Shown: positions 1 to 12,270 of the stretch, piece by piece | Layout of the letters: every line of letters starts with the position of its first letter | Numbering within the stretch: position 1 is the first letter of the stretch | Assembly (NCBI GenBank): GCA_023525715.1 | Contig: CM042011.1 | Coordinates: 6,337,283-6,401,282 of the forward strand | Reading direction: 5' to 3' | Origin: Cichorium intybus | Taxonomy: Eukaryota; Streptophyta; Magnoliopsida; Asterales; Asteraceae | DNA length: 64,000 bases | Notes under the pieces: generated by a model | The model's database searches: none | Seen by the model: the letters and a program-made list of their open reading frames with translations, nothing else | Told to the model about the DNA's origin: nothing | Made by a program: the position numbers and the translations under genes

Positions 1-612
1 AAGGTAGAAACTAGATCCTCCGACTGTAGCGTGACACTACTAGTTGGTAATCTGTCACTTAGTCTAACCACGAAGCTCCTGCGGATCGACCCTGACTACC
101 ACTGTACTAGTGTGTGTTAGGTTTTTCTTTATTTTTGACCGCACGACGACCTAGGCATGTCATCTAACATAGACAAAACATAAGACGTCACATGAAGGTC
201 GCAAGGGTTTTTTCAAGGTGGCATGTTGTTATTTTAAATGAATTAATCCAAGTGAAGATGATACACAATATGGATGTCATATAACATGCCTCATAATGCA
301 CTAAACATGTTAGTTGAAGAAAATAATATATTTAGTTATTACACTAAAACTCTAATGTAACACTCGTAGGACTGGGCTGGATGTTTTTAGTTCTGAGGTG
401 TTAGAATTTTCATTTAGTTAAATTGAGGTTTAAGTTAGGGTACTTTATTGAATCATCGAGTATTAATAATTAGTTATTTATTAACTAATTAATGAGGAAG
501 GAAATTGAAATTTCTGTAATTTAATTTACTAATACCTTAAATTCGAAATCTATAGGATTTGGGATATTTTAACCTTCATTTAAGTAGGGTGACTAATGAT
601 GACAAGTTGGTA
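1..612. other. Retroelement-like remnant, no gene
   Basis: No coding region is visible. Bases 1-180 contain a stretch (ATCGACCCTGACTACC, then TTTTTGACCGCACGACGAC) whose pattern resembles the U5 end of Athila/Tat-type Ty3 LTRs. The Athila LTRs later in this window end similarly, with TCGACCCC and then TTTTTGACGCG. This suggests an old LTR end on the + strand. The rest, to the poly-T of the LINE at 613, is AT-rich and unassigned. Inference only; no TG..CA boundaries or primer-binding site were identified. Confidence 0.3.
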
Positions 613-707
613 TTTTTTTTTTTTTGGAACCGGCAAATATATTATAATTAAAAGGCCAAACCCTAGCAAGGCGCTAGAGAAAGGAAAACAAAATAACAAA
701 GTTCAGA

Positions 708-3700
708 TTACAAACATTTAAATGGGGACATAAACCAATTGTTCCGATCAAGAGAAACCTTTCCATATCTATGTTTAATCCACAGAAAAGTTATGGATTT
801 AACAGCATCGACCACTTTTAACGGATTGACATATACACCATTGAACAAACGATCATTCCTTGCTCGCCAAATCGCCCACAACGCACCATATACGATTGTA
901 AGCAAAGATTTTTTCTTCCGCTTGGAACCCAAATTCAATTTGGCTGCACCTGCAATGGTTTCTTTAACAGTGTCGGCATGAACCCACCCAATATCACACC
1001 AGTATTCAACACACCTCCATACGTGATCAGCAAAGGGGCACTTCACCAAAATGTGATCAGAAGATTCTACCTCCGATATACACGCATTGCACCAAAATGA
1101 ATCAACCTTTACATTCCTGCGAACAAGAGCTAGTAATGATGGGATTCGACCCAATCTAGCACGCAAAAACGAAGCATAAGACTTTGATTGGTACCCAATT
1201 AAACCAGGGGAAAACGCCATCACAGACAAAATGGGGCGCTCGGTCTATTCTTGATCGGATCAATGCAACACAGAAATCTTCCTTATGGAAATCAGATTCC
1301 CACCCATCGCCAGTTTGAGATCTCCTGATAACATCATGAACCATGATATTCACATTTCTGAGATCGATTCTGCATCGAGCAATATTACTCCATACTCCCG
1401 GAGTACTTTTTGCTGCTACCATACTCTCAGACGGGATCCCACTGTAATGAATACCATTAATTATACAAGACCAAAGTGATGCAGGGGCAGTTTTGATCTT
1501 CCACCACCATTTCGATAGCAAAGCAATATTAAGAGCTTTTATTGACCCGATACCAAGTCCCCCGACATCACGTGGTGCAATCAATTTCTCCCATGAAACC
1601 CAATTTATCTTTTGAGACTCTTCCCCACCTCCCCAAATAAAGTTTCTCCGAATCCTTTCCAATTTTTCAATTACACCATTTGGAGCTGCAAAAATCGAAA
1701 GATAATAATTGGGAAGGTTACCCAATACCGACTTAGCAAGTGTTATCCTTCCACCAAAGCTTAGAGTCTTAGCTTTCCAAATTGATAATTTTGATTTGAA
1801 TTTTTCTATAATTGGCTTCCAATTTTTTATTAATCTCATATTATCCCCAACCGGCACCCCAAGATAAGAAAAAGGAAGAGGGGTCGGTTCACATCCAAGA
1901 GGAGTAGCCCAACATTCAACTTCTCTATCATCCACACCAATACCCACAACTTTTGATTTATAAAAATTCACTTGAAGCCCCGAAGATACAAAAAAACATC
2001 TTAAGATACGAGCAAGATTATCAATGTTAATTTTTTGACCACTCACCCAAAAAAAGTGCATCATCCGCATAGAATAGATGGGAAAGTATTTTATCTACAT
2101 TTGGGATAGAAACACCCCTGAAAATTCCTTTATCCACCGCTTCTTTCATTGCAATATTTAATCCCTCCATCGCAATGATGAAAAGGAAAGGCGAGAGAGG
2201 ATCCCCTTGACGAACCCCTTTTTGAAGAGGGAATTCACCCGTCGGACTACCATTAACAATCACCGAAGCCATGGCCGATGCCAAGCAACCTTTTATCCAC
2301 CAACGCCATTTTTCTCCAAAATTCATTTGTAACAACATAGAATCCAAATATCCCCAATTAAGAGAATCGAAAGCTTTATTAAAATCGGCTTTGAATATAA
2401 GTAGCTTCTTCTTCTTAGCCTTACCCCAAGAGCAAACTTCATTTACAATGAGAGGGCCTTCAAGAATGTATCTATCCGCCACAAACGCTGTTTGGACCTC
2501 ATCAATGCATTCGCCAATCACACCTTTTAATCTTGAGGCTAGAAGTTTGGAAATAATATTGTAAATAGATCCAATGAGACTAATGGGTCTATAATCTTTA
2601 AGAACAAGGGGATCCTTTATTTTAACAACTAAAGTGATAAAGGAAGAATTGCATCCCCTAGAAATAGTACCAAAAGCCTCGAAATGTCTGACACAACTAA
2701 CGATATCATCCTTTAGGAGCAGCCAAAATCGTTTGAGGAATTTAAATGTGAAGCCATCGGGGCCCGGGGCCTTTTCGCCCCCACAGCTCCAAACTGCATT
2801 TTTAATTTCTTCGACAGTAAACCTGCTCTCCAAAATCTCACGGCTAGCATCAGAAATCTTTTTGAATTTATTGCTGTGAAATTTAGGTCTCGTGACCCAT
2901 CTTTCGCTAAATTTTTCATAAAAGAATTTCGCCGTTTCAGCTTTCATTGCCTCCGGTTCCCTTGCCCAATCGCCATTAATTAGGATACCATGAATATGAT
3001 TTCTTCTCAATCGATTGGAGACATATCCATGGAAAAAACGAGAATTTTCATCCCCGTCAACTGTCCATTTTATTCGAGCTTTTTGCTTCATATCAGACAG
3101 TGCAAGTCTTTCAATCTCCTCGATTCTCCCAGAAATTCTAGCTCTCTCAACCAAATCGCCATCTCTCAAATCGCCATTATCTATTCTTTTATCTATAACA
3201 ATGCGGGTTTCTTTCAGCTTAGTGAGTTCAGATGATTCTTTCGAGAATTCCACAGATCGCCATTCACGAATCGCCTTTTTAATAGCTTTTAATTTATTCA
3301 GCAGTCTCGAATCCGGAGGACCAAAACCGATAAACTCATAACAAGCTTTGCTAACTACCTCATCAAATCCTTGCCTGTCTAGCCATGAATTAAAAATTTT
3401 AAAAGGGAGGGGGCCAAAGTTGGCGCACGATTGAGAAAGAAGAATGGGGGAATGATCTGATTTGTCTCTTGGTAAAGCAGTGGCGGAAGCGTGAGGAAAC
3501 ACCCTTAAAAATTTAGAACAAGTCAAAAAGCGGTCCAATTTGCTAAGTTTTACACCGGCCTGTTGAAAGTAAGTGAAGCGAAAACCCCCTATTTTTGGTT
3601 CATAAAGACCCGCGTGTTCAATGAAATTGTTGAAATATTTAGCACAGGAATGACAGAAAATGGAATTTATACGCTCTTCCGGTCTTCTCACCATATTAAA

Positions 3701-4126
3701 ATCACCAAATAAAATCCAGCATGCTGATCTAGAATTTTTAATACCCAAAAGATCCTCCCAAAGCTTACGTTTCTCAGACAAGGATTGCGGCCCATATACA
3801 TTTACCATCGCCATCAGAACCGAGTGTGTTAAGCAAGTGCCAAAAACAATCAAGAAAGAACGAGATTTAATTACCTCAGACGATGTGAAGTAGTTACTGT
3901 CCCAAATCGAAACCAATCCACCAGATCTGCCAGTAGCATTTTCGAATACAAAATCAAAATTTTGATCGCCCCAACAATTTTTCACCAACTCCCGGCTAAG
4001 AGGTTCCTCAAAATGGGGTTCCTGAATACCAATGAACGTGGCTTTATGTGAACGGCGAAGTGTATGAATCCAATCCATCTTTCGCGCTTCACCTAGTCCC
4101 CGAATATTTAGAGATAGAATATTCAT
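708..4126 (-). pseudogene. LINE ORF2, endonuclease-reverse transcriptase, disrupted
   Basis: The first frame (4126-2027, 699 codons) begins with an apurinic-like endonuclease: NIRG near the start, QEPH, GDFN and SDHSPI. Reverse transcriptase motifs follow: FKADFNKAFDSLNW (motif A), RQGDPLSPFLF (motif B) and FYADDALFL (catalytic YADD). Just after YADD the frame shifts (overlap 2070-2027) and continues at 2070-1156 with the RT thumb/connection region. A second shift near 1160-1229 leads into a frame ending at 708 that carries the zinc-binding tail: CNAC, then H and C in SSDHILVKC, the zf-RVT pattern of plant LINEs. In an active element this enzyme nicks the target and primes cDNA synthesis there. 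Two frameshifts make this copy dead, although the catalytic motifs survive, so the decay is moderate. Confidence 0.88.
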
Positions 4127-5933
4127 CGATTACCGTTGCAAACCCCCACCTCTCCCATGGCTTCGATAAGAATTTCATTATTCGCATCGATATCAAAGCC
4201 TATCGCATGACCAATTCGAGCTGTTCGAATAATCTCAGGAGTGGAAACTACCGCTGGATCAAGAAGAGGGCTAGAAGTGTTTGGATTTGTAGGGGATTTA
4301 TTCAAATTAATTTCTTGGGTGACAATTGCAGGTTCATCTGGCTCAAAAATGGGTGGGGTTGGAGGAAAAGGATCGAAAGATCTTGAATTGTTTCTGAGTT
4401 TCCGCCTTTTTGTGTAAGATCCGGTAAAGTTAATATTCTAGCTCATTGTCTCCAAGTGGTCCCCATCATTGCTTAGTCCTGCGACACAGCCCAAACCAAT
4501 CTCAGCAATTGGGCTACTGGGCGAGTGAATTGCTTTGCTAAAATTAAAAGGCCCAAAACATCCATTTGGTATCAATTTTTTAAGGTCTCCAAAAGAAATA
4601 TTATTTGTCGATTCCGTATCCTCCTCCCTGAGTTTTTCGTTGCACTCCCTCGCTGAAAAGTCAACACGAGGCGGTTGATTATCATCATGCTCCAAGCCAC
4701 AATTTCCATGAACGACATTAATAAACGGTTGCACAAAAACCGAATCGTCACCAATCATCTCCCCCATCTCGTCCAATTTCCCGTCAACGTCGCCGGCGAA
4801 ATTTTCCGGGAAAGAATCTTCCACCTTCTCCTCCTCATCCCCCACTATTTCCCCTTCTTCAATCTCAACTACATCATCTTCAATCATGACGGTATCAGAG
4901 ATGCCTTCCGAATCATCATCACTAATGTCGTCACCATCTTGATATTCTACTCCTATAGCAAATTCTGGCGCTTTTAGAGGGAACCACCCATCTTCATACT
5001 CCAGGACACTAATGTTCATAATTTTCCCGTCGAATTCAATTGGTACCACATCATCAATTCGCCTACGAGATTCCGTGAGAACACAAACACGTCCATGAGA
5101 TAAGTCTCTTGCATCAGAAGAAGCTTCGAACGGGACCAGGATCCGACCATATTTCCTTGCAATACTTTCAAAATTTCTTCTGTCCCAAAGTTTTACCGGA
5201 ATTCCATAAATTTTCACCCAAGTTACCCGCTCAAATTGAGGCTGGTGTTCGATTGCTCTATAGAATTCCTCGAACCAGTCATCCTTGACCCTCATGAATG
5301 AATTGACATCATCAACCGACCTGAAACTAAGACATACCTTGAGACCACCGATGTACTTCATGGAGAAAGCATCGTCATCTCCTATAGCTATTCCAGGATT
5401 AAGGCTATGAAGATGCTCCATACTGCATGCCACCCCACATATGTTAATTCATTGTCAAACCATTCGGTCATAGCCTGATTTTGTTGAAGAAAGATAGGGA
5501 TAACAGTCGGAGGAGGCGGGGGAGGAGGGGGATGTGCTTCCACGCCTGCAACAACCGAAGCAAAGGATCTACCATCTCTATTATTCCATCTTTTTACCGA
5601 CGTCAGCTTAGGGTTTAAATGGGCTCTTCTGGGTCTATCTTCGTTGACATTCATCTTTCGTTTTCGATCGAACTTTGCTATATTCACCTGTAATGTTCTG
5701 CCCGCCGCTGCTAATTTCTGTAGTGATGCTTCAAGTTCCCGTTCATTCCTTACGTTCGAGAATCTAATGAACGCAAAATTCTTCCTGTTGGAATCCTTCT
5801 TTTGGGCTATGTATACATCTTTTATCTCTCCAAACTTCCCAAATACCTTCCATAACTCACCTTTGTTTGGTTTCGCCGGTAGGTTGAATACGAACTCGAT
5901 TTGTTTTACGATTTTGCAGAAATTTGGTCCCAA
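4123..5933 (-). pseudogene. LINE ORF1, RRM RNA-binding protein, disrupted
   Basis: The first 181 codons (5933-5388) hold an RRM: a FNLPAK RNP2-like strand, then KNFAFIRF as RNP1, followed by basic residues and a run of eight prolines. A second frame (5433-4438) holds a region like the plant DUF4283-type retroelement domain (WVKIYGIPVKLW, YGRILVPFEA), then an acidic stretch. The two frames overlap at 5388-5433, so one frameshift separates them. At 4440-4438 an in-frame TAG interrupts the second frame. The same frame then reopens with a basic KRRKLRN stretch and runs to the TGA at 4125-4123. In an active element this protein would coat the LINE RNA and help return it to the nucleus. Family role is from knowledge; the breaks are read directly. 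Confidence 0.8.
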
Positions 5934-5960
5934 ACATCATTACAAAAGTAGTTTAATGGC

Positions 5961-7649
5961 TTAGCGAGCGAATCTCAAATCGAGTAACAGACATAAGTTC
6001 AAGTAACCACACACCGTGGCCTTTTAAATGTATGAGCTCATCTTAAGTCCACATACTTCTTAACTTGAGCACATGTCAAAATACGTTAAATGGAATGCCT
6101 AGTGAGAGTACTCGGGGCCAACTCATTATAGTAAGAGATGCTATCCTTCCAACTCAGTTAAACCCCCCAAAAAATCATTTTAAAACATGCAAACACATAA
6201 TAACACAACATAAGGGGGATTTCATCCCCAAAACGATATAGTCATTAAAAGTGTCGTTCAAACCATAATTTATCATCAAATACTAGTAAATTGATATGAT
6301 GAAATATACATGCAACTAACACATATCTAAGTTCATCTCATCAAGTCCATCTCACCATGAAGGTATAACATACCCTTCGGGTGGTTTTGAAGGTGAGACA
6401 TACCCTTCCATCAAATTAGGTACTTGTGAACCACCACACAAGCACCACATGTAGGGTAGCTAGGCCACACGTGTACAGTGATGATTATATAGAAATATAG
6501 CCACTTTCAAGATTCATTCATCAAGAGTGACAACCACCGACTTCCCATCCTTAATGCAATGCATATGTAGGATGCAAATCATAGTTTTAAAATCATATTT
6601 TCATTTCTTTTAAAACCATCATTTAAAGAGAATATATTTTCATGAATGCACAAATATACTTAGAGTATAACACATAACACATAGAAATGAAAGCATGAAA
6701 ACCCTTAAAAAGTAACTCACACCATAACATAGTTCAGGGACATGTATTCCGGTAAAATCTTCGATGGTAGTCAAAAGCTAGTTCGCTTTACCAATCCTGC
6801 ACCCAAGTTTACTCTCCTCCTATAAGAAAATAAAGGAAATATTACTCAGAAATTCCAAATACATATTAGGTTCTTAAGACTTGCATATTTGAATTCTGAT
6901 TCCGATTCCATGTATGTCTGATCTTATGTTTAAAGACTTGATTTTTCTAATTTTGATTTATTGATTCAATGCATTAGTCTATATATTTTTCCATATGTAA
7001 TATGATTACCATTCAATGCATCAGTTTGATTCTGCCATATGTAATCTAATTCTGCCATATGTATTTGTAGTGAGAATGAAGATCCACAGCCCCCTCAACC
7101 ATGTTACAAGGTTGATGGATCGACACATGCACGACTTGCTGGAACAACAAATGCCAACGCTAATGAAACAACAAAAACATTGTAGTTTTGTGGATTTTCA
7201 TACTTAGTTTTGAGTAAGAGCATGGGAGTGAAATTTATAATTGTAGTTTTTATTTTGTCTTCTATGAGAATGAATTATGAATGGTTGAATAATTTAATTG
7301 TGGTAATTATAGTTAATGTTTTTATATTTTTGAGATTTGCAAAATTTAAATAGGACTTCTATTACTAAAGTGGTATCCATCGGGTTCCTGTACCTAGTAG
7401 GGGATTTTTCTACCCGGACGCGTCAGGAACTAGGCGGGGTGGAGCGGGCATGAGTTTGAAAATCAGAATTGGGATGCGAGGACGGAGATTACAACCTTGA
7501 CCGATATTCGTCCTTGTTTACATAACTAAGCATGTGTCTTATAAAACGAGTCAATCATGCACGATATCATTTTAAGAGATGCAAAGTCTAATTGTGGGAA
7601 AAATAATTAAATCATCTAACATTATATTGATATGATACATTTTGAAAAA
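5961..7649. other. Intergenic, repeat-like, no gene seen
   Basis: No supported coding region. At 6350-6415 there is an imperfect internal duplication (CATACCCTTC occurs twice about 40 bp apart). The composition at 5990-6840 resembles an old LTR-type repeat, but I could not find termini. The open frame at 7016-7207 has no recognisable motif and is probably chance. Confidence 0.4.
7641..7649. repeat. 9-bp target-site duplication, left copy
   Basis: TTTGAAAAA at 7641-7649 is repeated exactly at 8459-8467 and brackets the 809-bp MULE. Confidence 0.85.
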
Positions 7650-8458
7650 GAGAAAATGGCTAAAATAGCCTAATATTATAAGTGTTCACCTCAAAACAGT
7701 AAAAAATTACCCACTTTCCTCAAAATAGCCAAGCAGATCGCAAGTGGACTACTCCCGCCTGCGATATCCTTCATTGCATGCGATTTGGTCAGGAGGCTAT
7801 ATAAAAGAAAATTGAAGGCCTTATTTTTTCCAAGCCTCGCCTGCTATATGCTCTGCCTCACCTGCAATATGCTCAAACTCATCTACGATTCCCTTGAAAA
7901 AAAGTAGAGGAAATTGCAGGTAGCAAGCGCCACCTATGATTTCCTCTGGCCAACTGCTATTTCCTCTTCTTTTTTTTTCTTTTCGGAAAATTTCTTATTT
8001 TTGTGCTTAAAAATGTTGTACCCTAAGCATAAAAATTTGTACATACGTTAATCTAAACCTTAATACGTAAAATTTGTAACTAAGAACGATTAATACATCA
8101 AAACTGCATAAGAACCGAGGTACTTACAGAATTCAAAGATGTAAAACTTCCGCCAGCCATCAGAGAGTTTTTTGGGTGAACGCAAATGAAAAAAAATTGT
8201 GGATTTTTTAAAGGTTTATATATATTGGGTTAATGGGGCAAGCTTGCATAGAAATAGCAGCCGATAGGAGGAGATCGCAGGTGAGAGTGACCAAATAGCA
8301 GGTGGCGATGTGCATTGGCCATGAAAACGCATGTGATAAAGGGAATCGCAGGTGGGAGTAGCCACATGCGATTTGACTATTTTGAGGAAAGTGGATATTT
8401 TTGGCTGTTTTGAAAGAAAATCGTGTAAGATTAGACTATTGTAGTCTCTTTTTTTTTC
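7650..8458. mobile_element. Non-autonomous Mutator-like element (MULE), 809 bp
   Basis: Flanked by a perfect 9-bp target-site duplication, TTTGAAAAA (7641-7649 and 8459-8467), the size made by MULEs. The ends form long imperfect terminal inverted repeats of roughly 120 bp. The left end begins GAGAAAATGGCTAAAATAG and the right end, reverse-complemented, begins GAAAAAAAAAGAGACTACAA. Further in, both arms share CCACTTTCCTCAAAATAG and CTACTCCC(G/A)CCTGCGAT. The interior has no open frame of note and carries recurring GCAGGTGG/CGCAGGT stretches. It would need a transposase in trans. Confidence 0.85.
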
Positions 8459-8467
8459 TTTGAAAAA

Positions 8468-8864
8468 TTATCAAGTTAATAAAGAATAAACAATCCACTG
8501 AACATCAATGTGGCTATTTCTTTTTTATTTAATGAATTTAGTAGTTAAATATTTATTTTGGATAAATATGTACGACCTTTTATTTTTTTATTCAGTTTGG
8601 ACGACATAATAACTTAACGAGTTAAGCAAAAATCAGATTTAATGTATTAAGACAATAACTTATTGCTCTTATATATTTTCTCTTTTATTATTTTACGTTA
8701 AAATTGATGAATATGTTTTCTTTTGTTTTTTAACATTAAAGTTGATGGATATTATATTGAAATAAGAGCAAATGACCCTTTGGTTTCATTCACACGGTTC
8801 GTAACTTTATTCGATCTAGAAAAATGAGGCTTACGCATACATCATTTTATTCACAAACTTATCA
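8468..8864. other. AT-rich spacer, nothing recognised
   Basis: Between the 809-bp MULE and the Helitron. AT-rich, with no open frame or terminal repeats that I can support. Confidence 0.5.
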
Positions 8865-9968
8865 TCTATACTCTTAATAAAGCAAACCTTTTATTGCCAC
8901 TTGTCAATTTTCTATGCCCCATTTTTCCACGTGTCTGCTTCTTAACTAAGGCATCATCTTCTTTTCCCGCTCATTCTACTACGTATCTCCTAATATGTAG
9001 CGTATACGCTAATCACGATAATGCGCATTATCCGTGAAATTTGGTAATTCAATTTTGAAAACTGATCTTCGTGTCTTCCGAAAGTGTCGTCCAATTCTCG
9101 CCCCTTAAATCTCGCCAATTTCCATATATTAACGGTTTTGATAATGACCTAATTCGACTACTTGTAATCCGCTTAACCCCAAACTCGAAGAACAAAAAAC
9201 TCACCCCAGGTATTTAGAAAGATATCACTATCCTTCACGGTCGATCCATCATCGGTTGCTATCGATAAGGTTTCAATTGTACTTGATTTTTCTGCCACAG
9301 AGACGCGATGATTAGGTATGAATTTTCCAAAAATGATCTAAGGTCATTAAGTTCGTTGCTTTCACCTATAATTTCACAATTTATGAGTTTGATGCATTAT
9401 TCAAGTATGTGATTGGCAACTTGACTTTGAGAATGATAAAAATCTACGCTCACATAGATCTCCCTCTCTTGGTCGATCCGATCTGAAGAGGAAAATCGGA
9501 TGGTTAGTTTTATTTTATTTTCAATTACTCATCCTCTTCATCTCCATTTTCCTGATTTATCTGAAATTTTTATGGCATCGTCGTCATCTTCAGTTGTGAT
9601 TTGGGATTTTCTTGATTTCAATCCTTTCATAATGAAGGTTAGTATCTATGATCAATTTTATGTTCCATATTTATGCGTATTCTTCTGTACACGTTGTTTT
9701 GTATATGATTTTTTTCAGGTCCATTTTTTGGGTCGCTTGATAGAATTTGAAATTGAATACAAGCCCTAGCATTTTTTGTCAGCGACTTGAAGCATAATGC
9801 TGTTATAAAACGAGAGTTGTTGCGTGACTATTGGTCGCGGGCTGTTCTTTACCGCAGACGTATGGTGCTTCCTTGGCGATTGTTTGAAAGTTGATCTCAA
9901 ACGTAAATGATATTAGTCTTATCTTTGCATATGTTGTAATTGTTTATTTGGTTATTAAACTATCTTTG

Positions 9969-10175
9969 CCTCAAGGGGTACAATGATCAGTCATAAACTC
10001 GTATCTTTCTTTTTATATGATTTGATGTCATTTGTTTGAAGATTGTGATGTTTGTCATTTGAAATCCTTTGCTTCAAGGGGTACAAATGTACAATGATCA
10101 GTCATATCTTCATTTATATGTGATTTGGTGTCATTTTCTTTAAATATTGTGATGTTTGTCATTTGAAACCCATAG
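9969..10175. repeat. Tandem duplication of about 104 bp inside the Helitron
   Basis: Two diverged head-to-tail units, about 9969-10070 and 10072-10175. Both contain CAAGGGGTACAA, CAATGATCAGTCATA, TGATTTG(A/G)TGTCATTT and ATTGTGATGTTTGTCATTTG in the same order. Confidence 0.75.
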
Positions 10176-12095
10176 TTTCCTCCTAACAAAGTTTATCTGC
10201 AGTATGTTTTTGTACCATAAACATATGATATCCCCGGATCCAAATACATGTATTACAAAAACACACACAAGATATTTGTATCTTGAGCATTGATAGTTGT
10301 ACCTTATGCATTGATGCTTATACAAAGTTTACAAAAAATTGAACACAAATGCAATAGTAAGAAGATCCTAGCCACTGTGAAATGTGAAATGGGTTTAATT
10401 GAATCACCCTTCTAATTTCTCATCTTGATGGTTTCATCTTATTTGAGATATGTGTATATTGGGTTCCTCAAATAATTTTTTTCTTGATCCAACATTGTGT
10501 TCTGGTTGCTTATACAGATAAGGGGTTCGTCAATTTGATGAAAAATGTTGCACCATTTCTCGAAGCAAGGTAGTTGGTAATGTTACTCTGTTTACTAGCA
10601 TCTATCCTTTCTAATAAAACAAAGCTAATGTGAAAGGGAAGGAAGATCGACAAACCGGTGATGATTATTTTTTTCGAATTTGATTTTTTTTCCTATCACA
10701 TGCTCCACCCAAGGTGTTTACTGAGCAGTTACTGAACTGTAAGTGTTACTTCATCATGTATGTGTCCTTCAATCTTGAAATTGTGGAACCAATATGATAT
10801 TTTATAAAATTATAATCATTGCAAGGAAGTATATGCAATTTTAGTTTACCACGAAATTTGTTTTTGGTGATTCTTTTCCGATTTTAGGTTTTTCCAGCAA
10901 CACGAATTTTTTTGGTTTTTATTTGCAGATCGTATGTTTCCAGCAAGCAAAAGATTGAATTGCCTAGAGATTTTGTGCTGAAGTTTGAACCAAAACATGT
11001 AATGAAGAATCTCATAACAAAGGGAAATTCAGCTCGAGGGTTCGTATGTAATTTTCTTAAAAATATGAGTTTTCTCCTTGGGCGTTTTATTTTTTAGTTT
11101 TAAAATGTTTTATTGACCATATATTCAACAACAATCAATACTTCTACTCCCTCAGTGTCTTATTTGTATGTTACTGTCATCTTTATCGTTCATACTTATA
11201 GATATGTTGTTGATCTGCCAGTCATTTGGTTCTATAAGTTGCAAGAAAAGGCACTTTATATTTTGGTTGGTTGCAAGTTTTGAATAAAGTGACATTATCA
11301 CTAATATAAGTACATTTTCATCTTGAACATGCATGGTATTAAGTAGACGAGGGTAAACAAGGGACTGCTTCAACCTTTTTGAGTAAAGTGATCTTTACAC
11401 TAATATTCAAAAGTAAGTGATTTTAGACCAAATATTTGGTGTTTAATAGGGAACTACTTTAATATGCAATTATTAACATTTTGTTATTCCAAATCCTAAG
11501 ATATCTTAATGCACGAGTAGTCATTGTAATGAGCTGGGATCTTTTCACTATAACCTTCTTTTGATATCCTAATATGAAGGTGTCAACATCAATGGGAAAT
11601 TACAACAATGGTGCTTACATAGATAAAAATAAGAATCAGCAAGATGTCAAAGAGTATAACCAAGAATCTCCCAAGGGTAGAAGACGTAATTTTCACGAGC
11701 GTCGAATGGGAGGTTATAATCAAGAATTTCGAGGTAGTTTGAAAAAATTGGAGGAATTTAAATTTTGGTCTCTGGTTACTTCAGTATTTGTCTCAAAAAG
11801 TTTTCTCACTGATGATGATTTTTTAAGGAAATTATATGTTTTGTCCTTAAGGTTAGTTTATTTCTAAATTTTGGTCGTTTAAAGTTTCCTTTTGCAATTT
11901 TGTGGTCATTTGAGGTTTTTGTAACATTTTTAGTCACTATTTTCAAATCAAATCATTTTACCTTTTTCCAAAATTGAAAAAGTCAACTATACTCAGTGAA
12001 TAGTAATTGACGTTTTACTTGGAATAGAGACCAAAACCGTTACAAAAACACAATATAAGCTCTATTAGTCAAATTGAAAAAATAGCTAACCTTAG

Positions 12096-12270
12096 GGGAC
12101 CATGACTGCGTCTGTGTGTATAAGAAAACATCTTATTTTATAAGACTGTGTGTGATTATGACTGAGACTGTATATGAGACTGTGACTATGTGTAACTGTA
12201 TGACTATGATTGTTTGTGGGTGAGACTGTGATTGTGTGTGTATAACTATGTCTGTGTGTGTGTGTGTGTG
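12096..12270. repeat. Degenerate TG-rich minisatellite
   Basis: A run of GACTGTG/GACTATG/TGTGTG variants ends in (TG)n at about 12250-12270. The antisense open frame over it (poly-His/Thr-Ser) is a product of the repeat, not a gene. Confidence 0.7.

Larger units (their letters stand above)
613..5960 (-). mobile_element. Decayed L1-like LINE retrotransposon
   Basis: This is a non-LTR retrotransposon on the minus strand. The 13-base poly-T at 613-625 is its poly(A) tail. Reading leftwards from about 5960 there is ORF1 (RRM-type RNA-binding) and then ORF2 (endonuclease, reverse transcriptase, zinc-binding tail), the standard plant L1 order. ORF1 ends on TGA inside an ATGA that also supplies the ORF2 start (4126-4123), a coupling typical of LINEs. 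It is inactive: ORF1 has one frameshift and one stop, and ORF2 has two frameshifts. The 5' end is placed only approximately because I found no target-site duplication next to the poly(A) tail. Confidence 0.85.

Noticed and set aside
601..5990. Target-site duplication for the LINE
   Set aside because: I compared the bases left of the poly-T with those around 5930-6010 and found no convincing direct repeat; the 5' end may be truncated or decayed.
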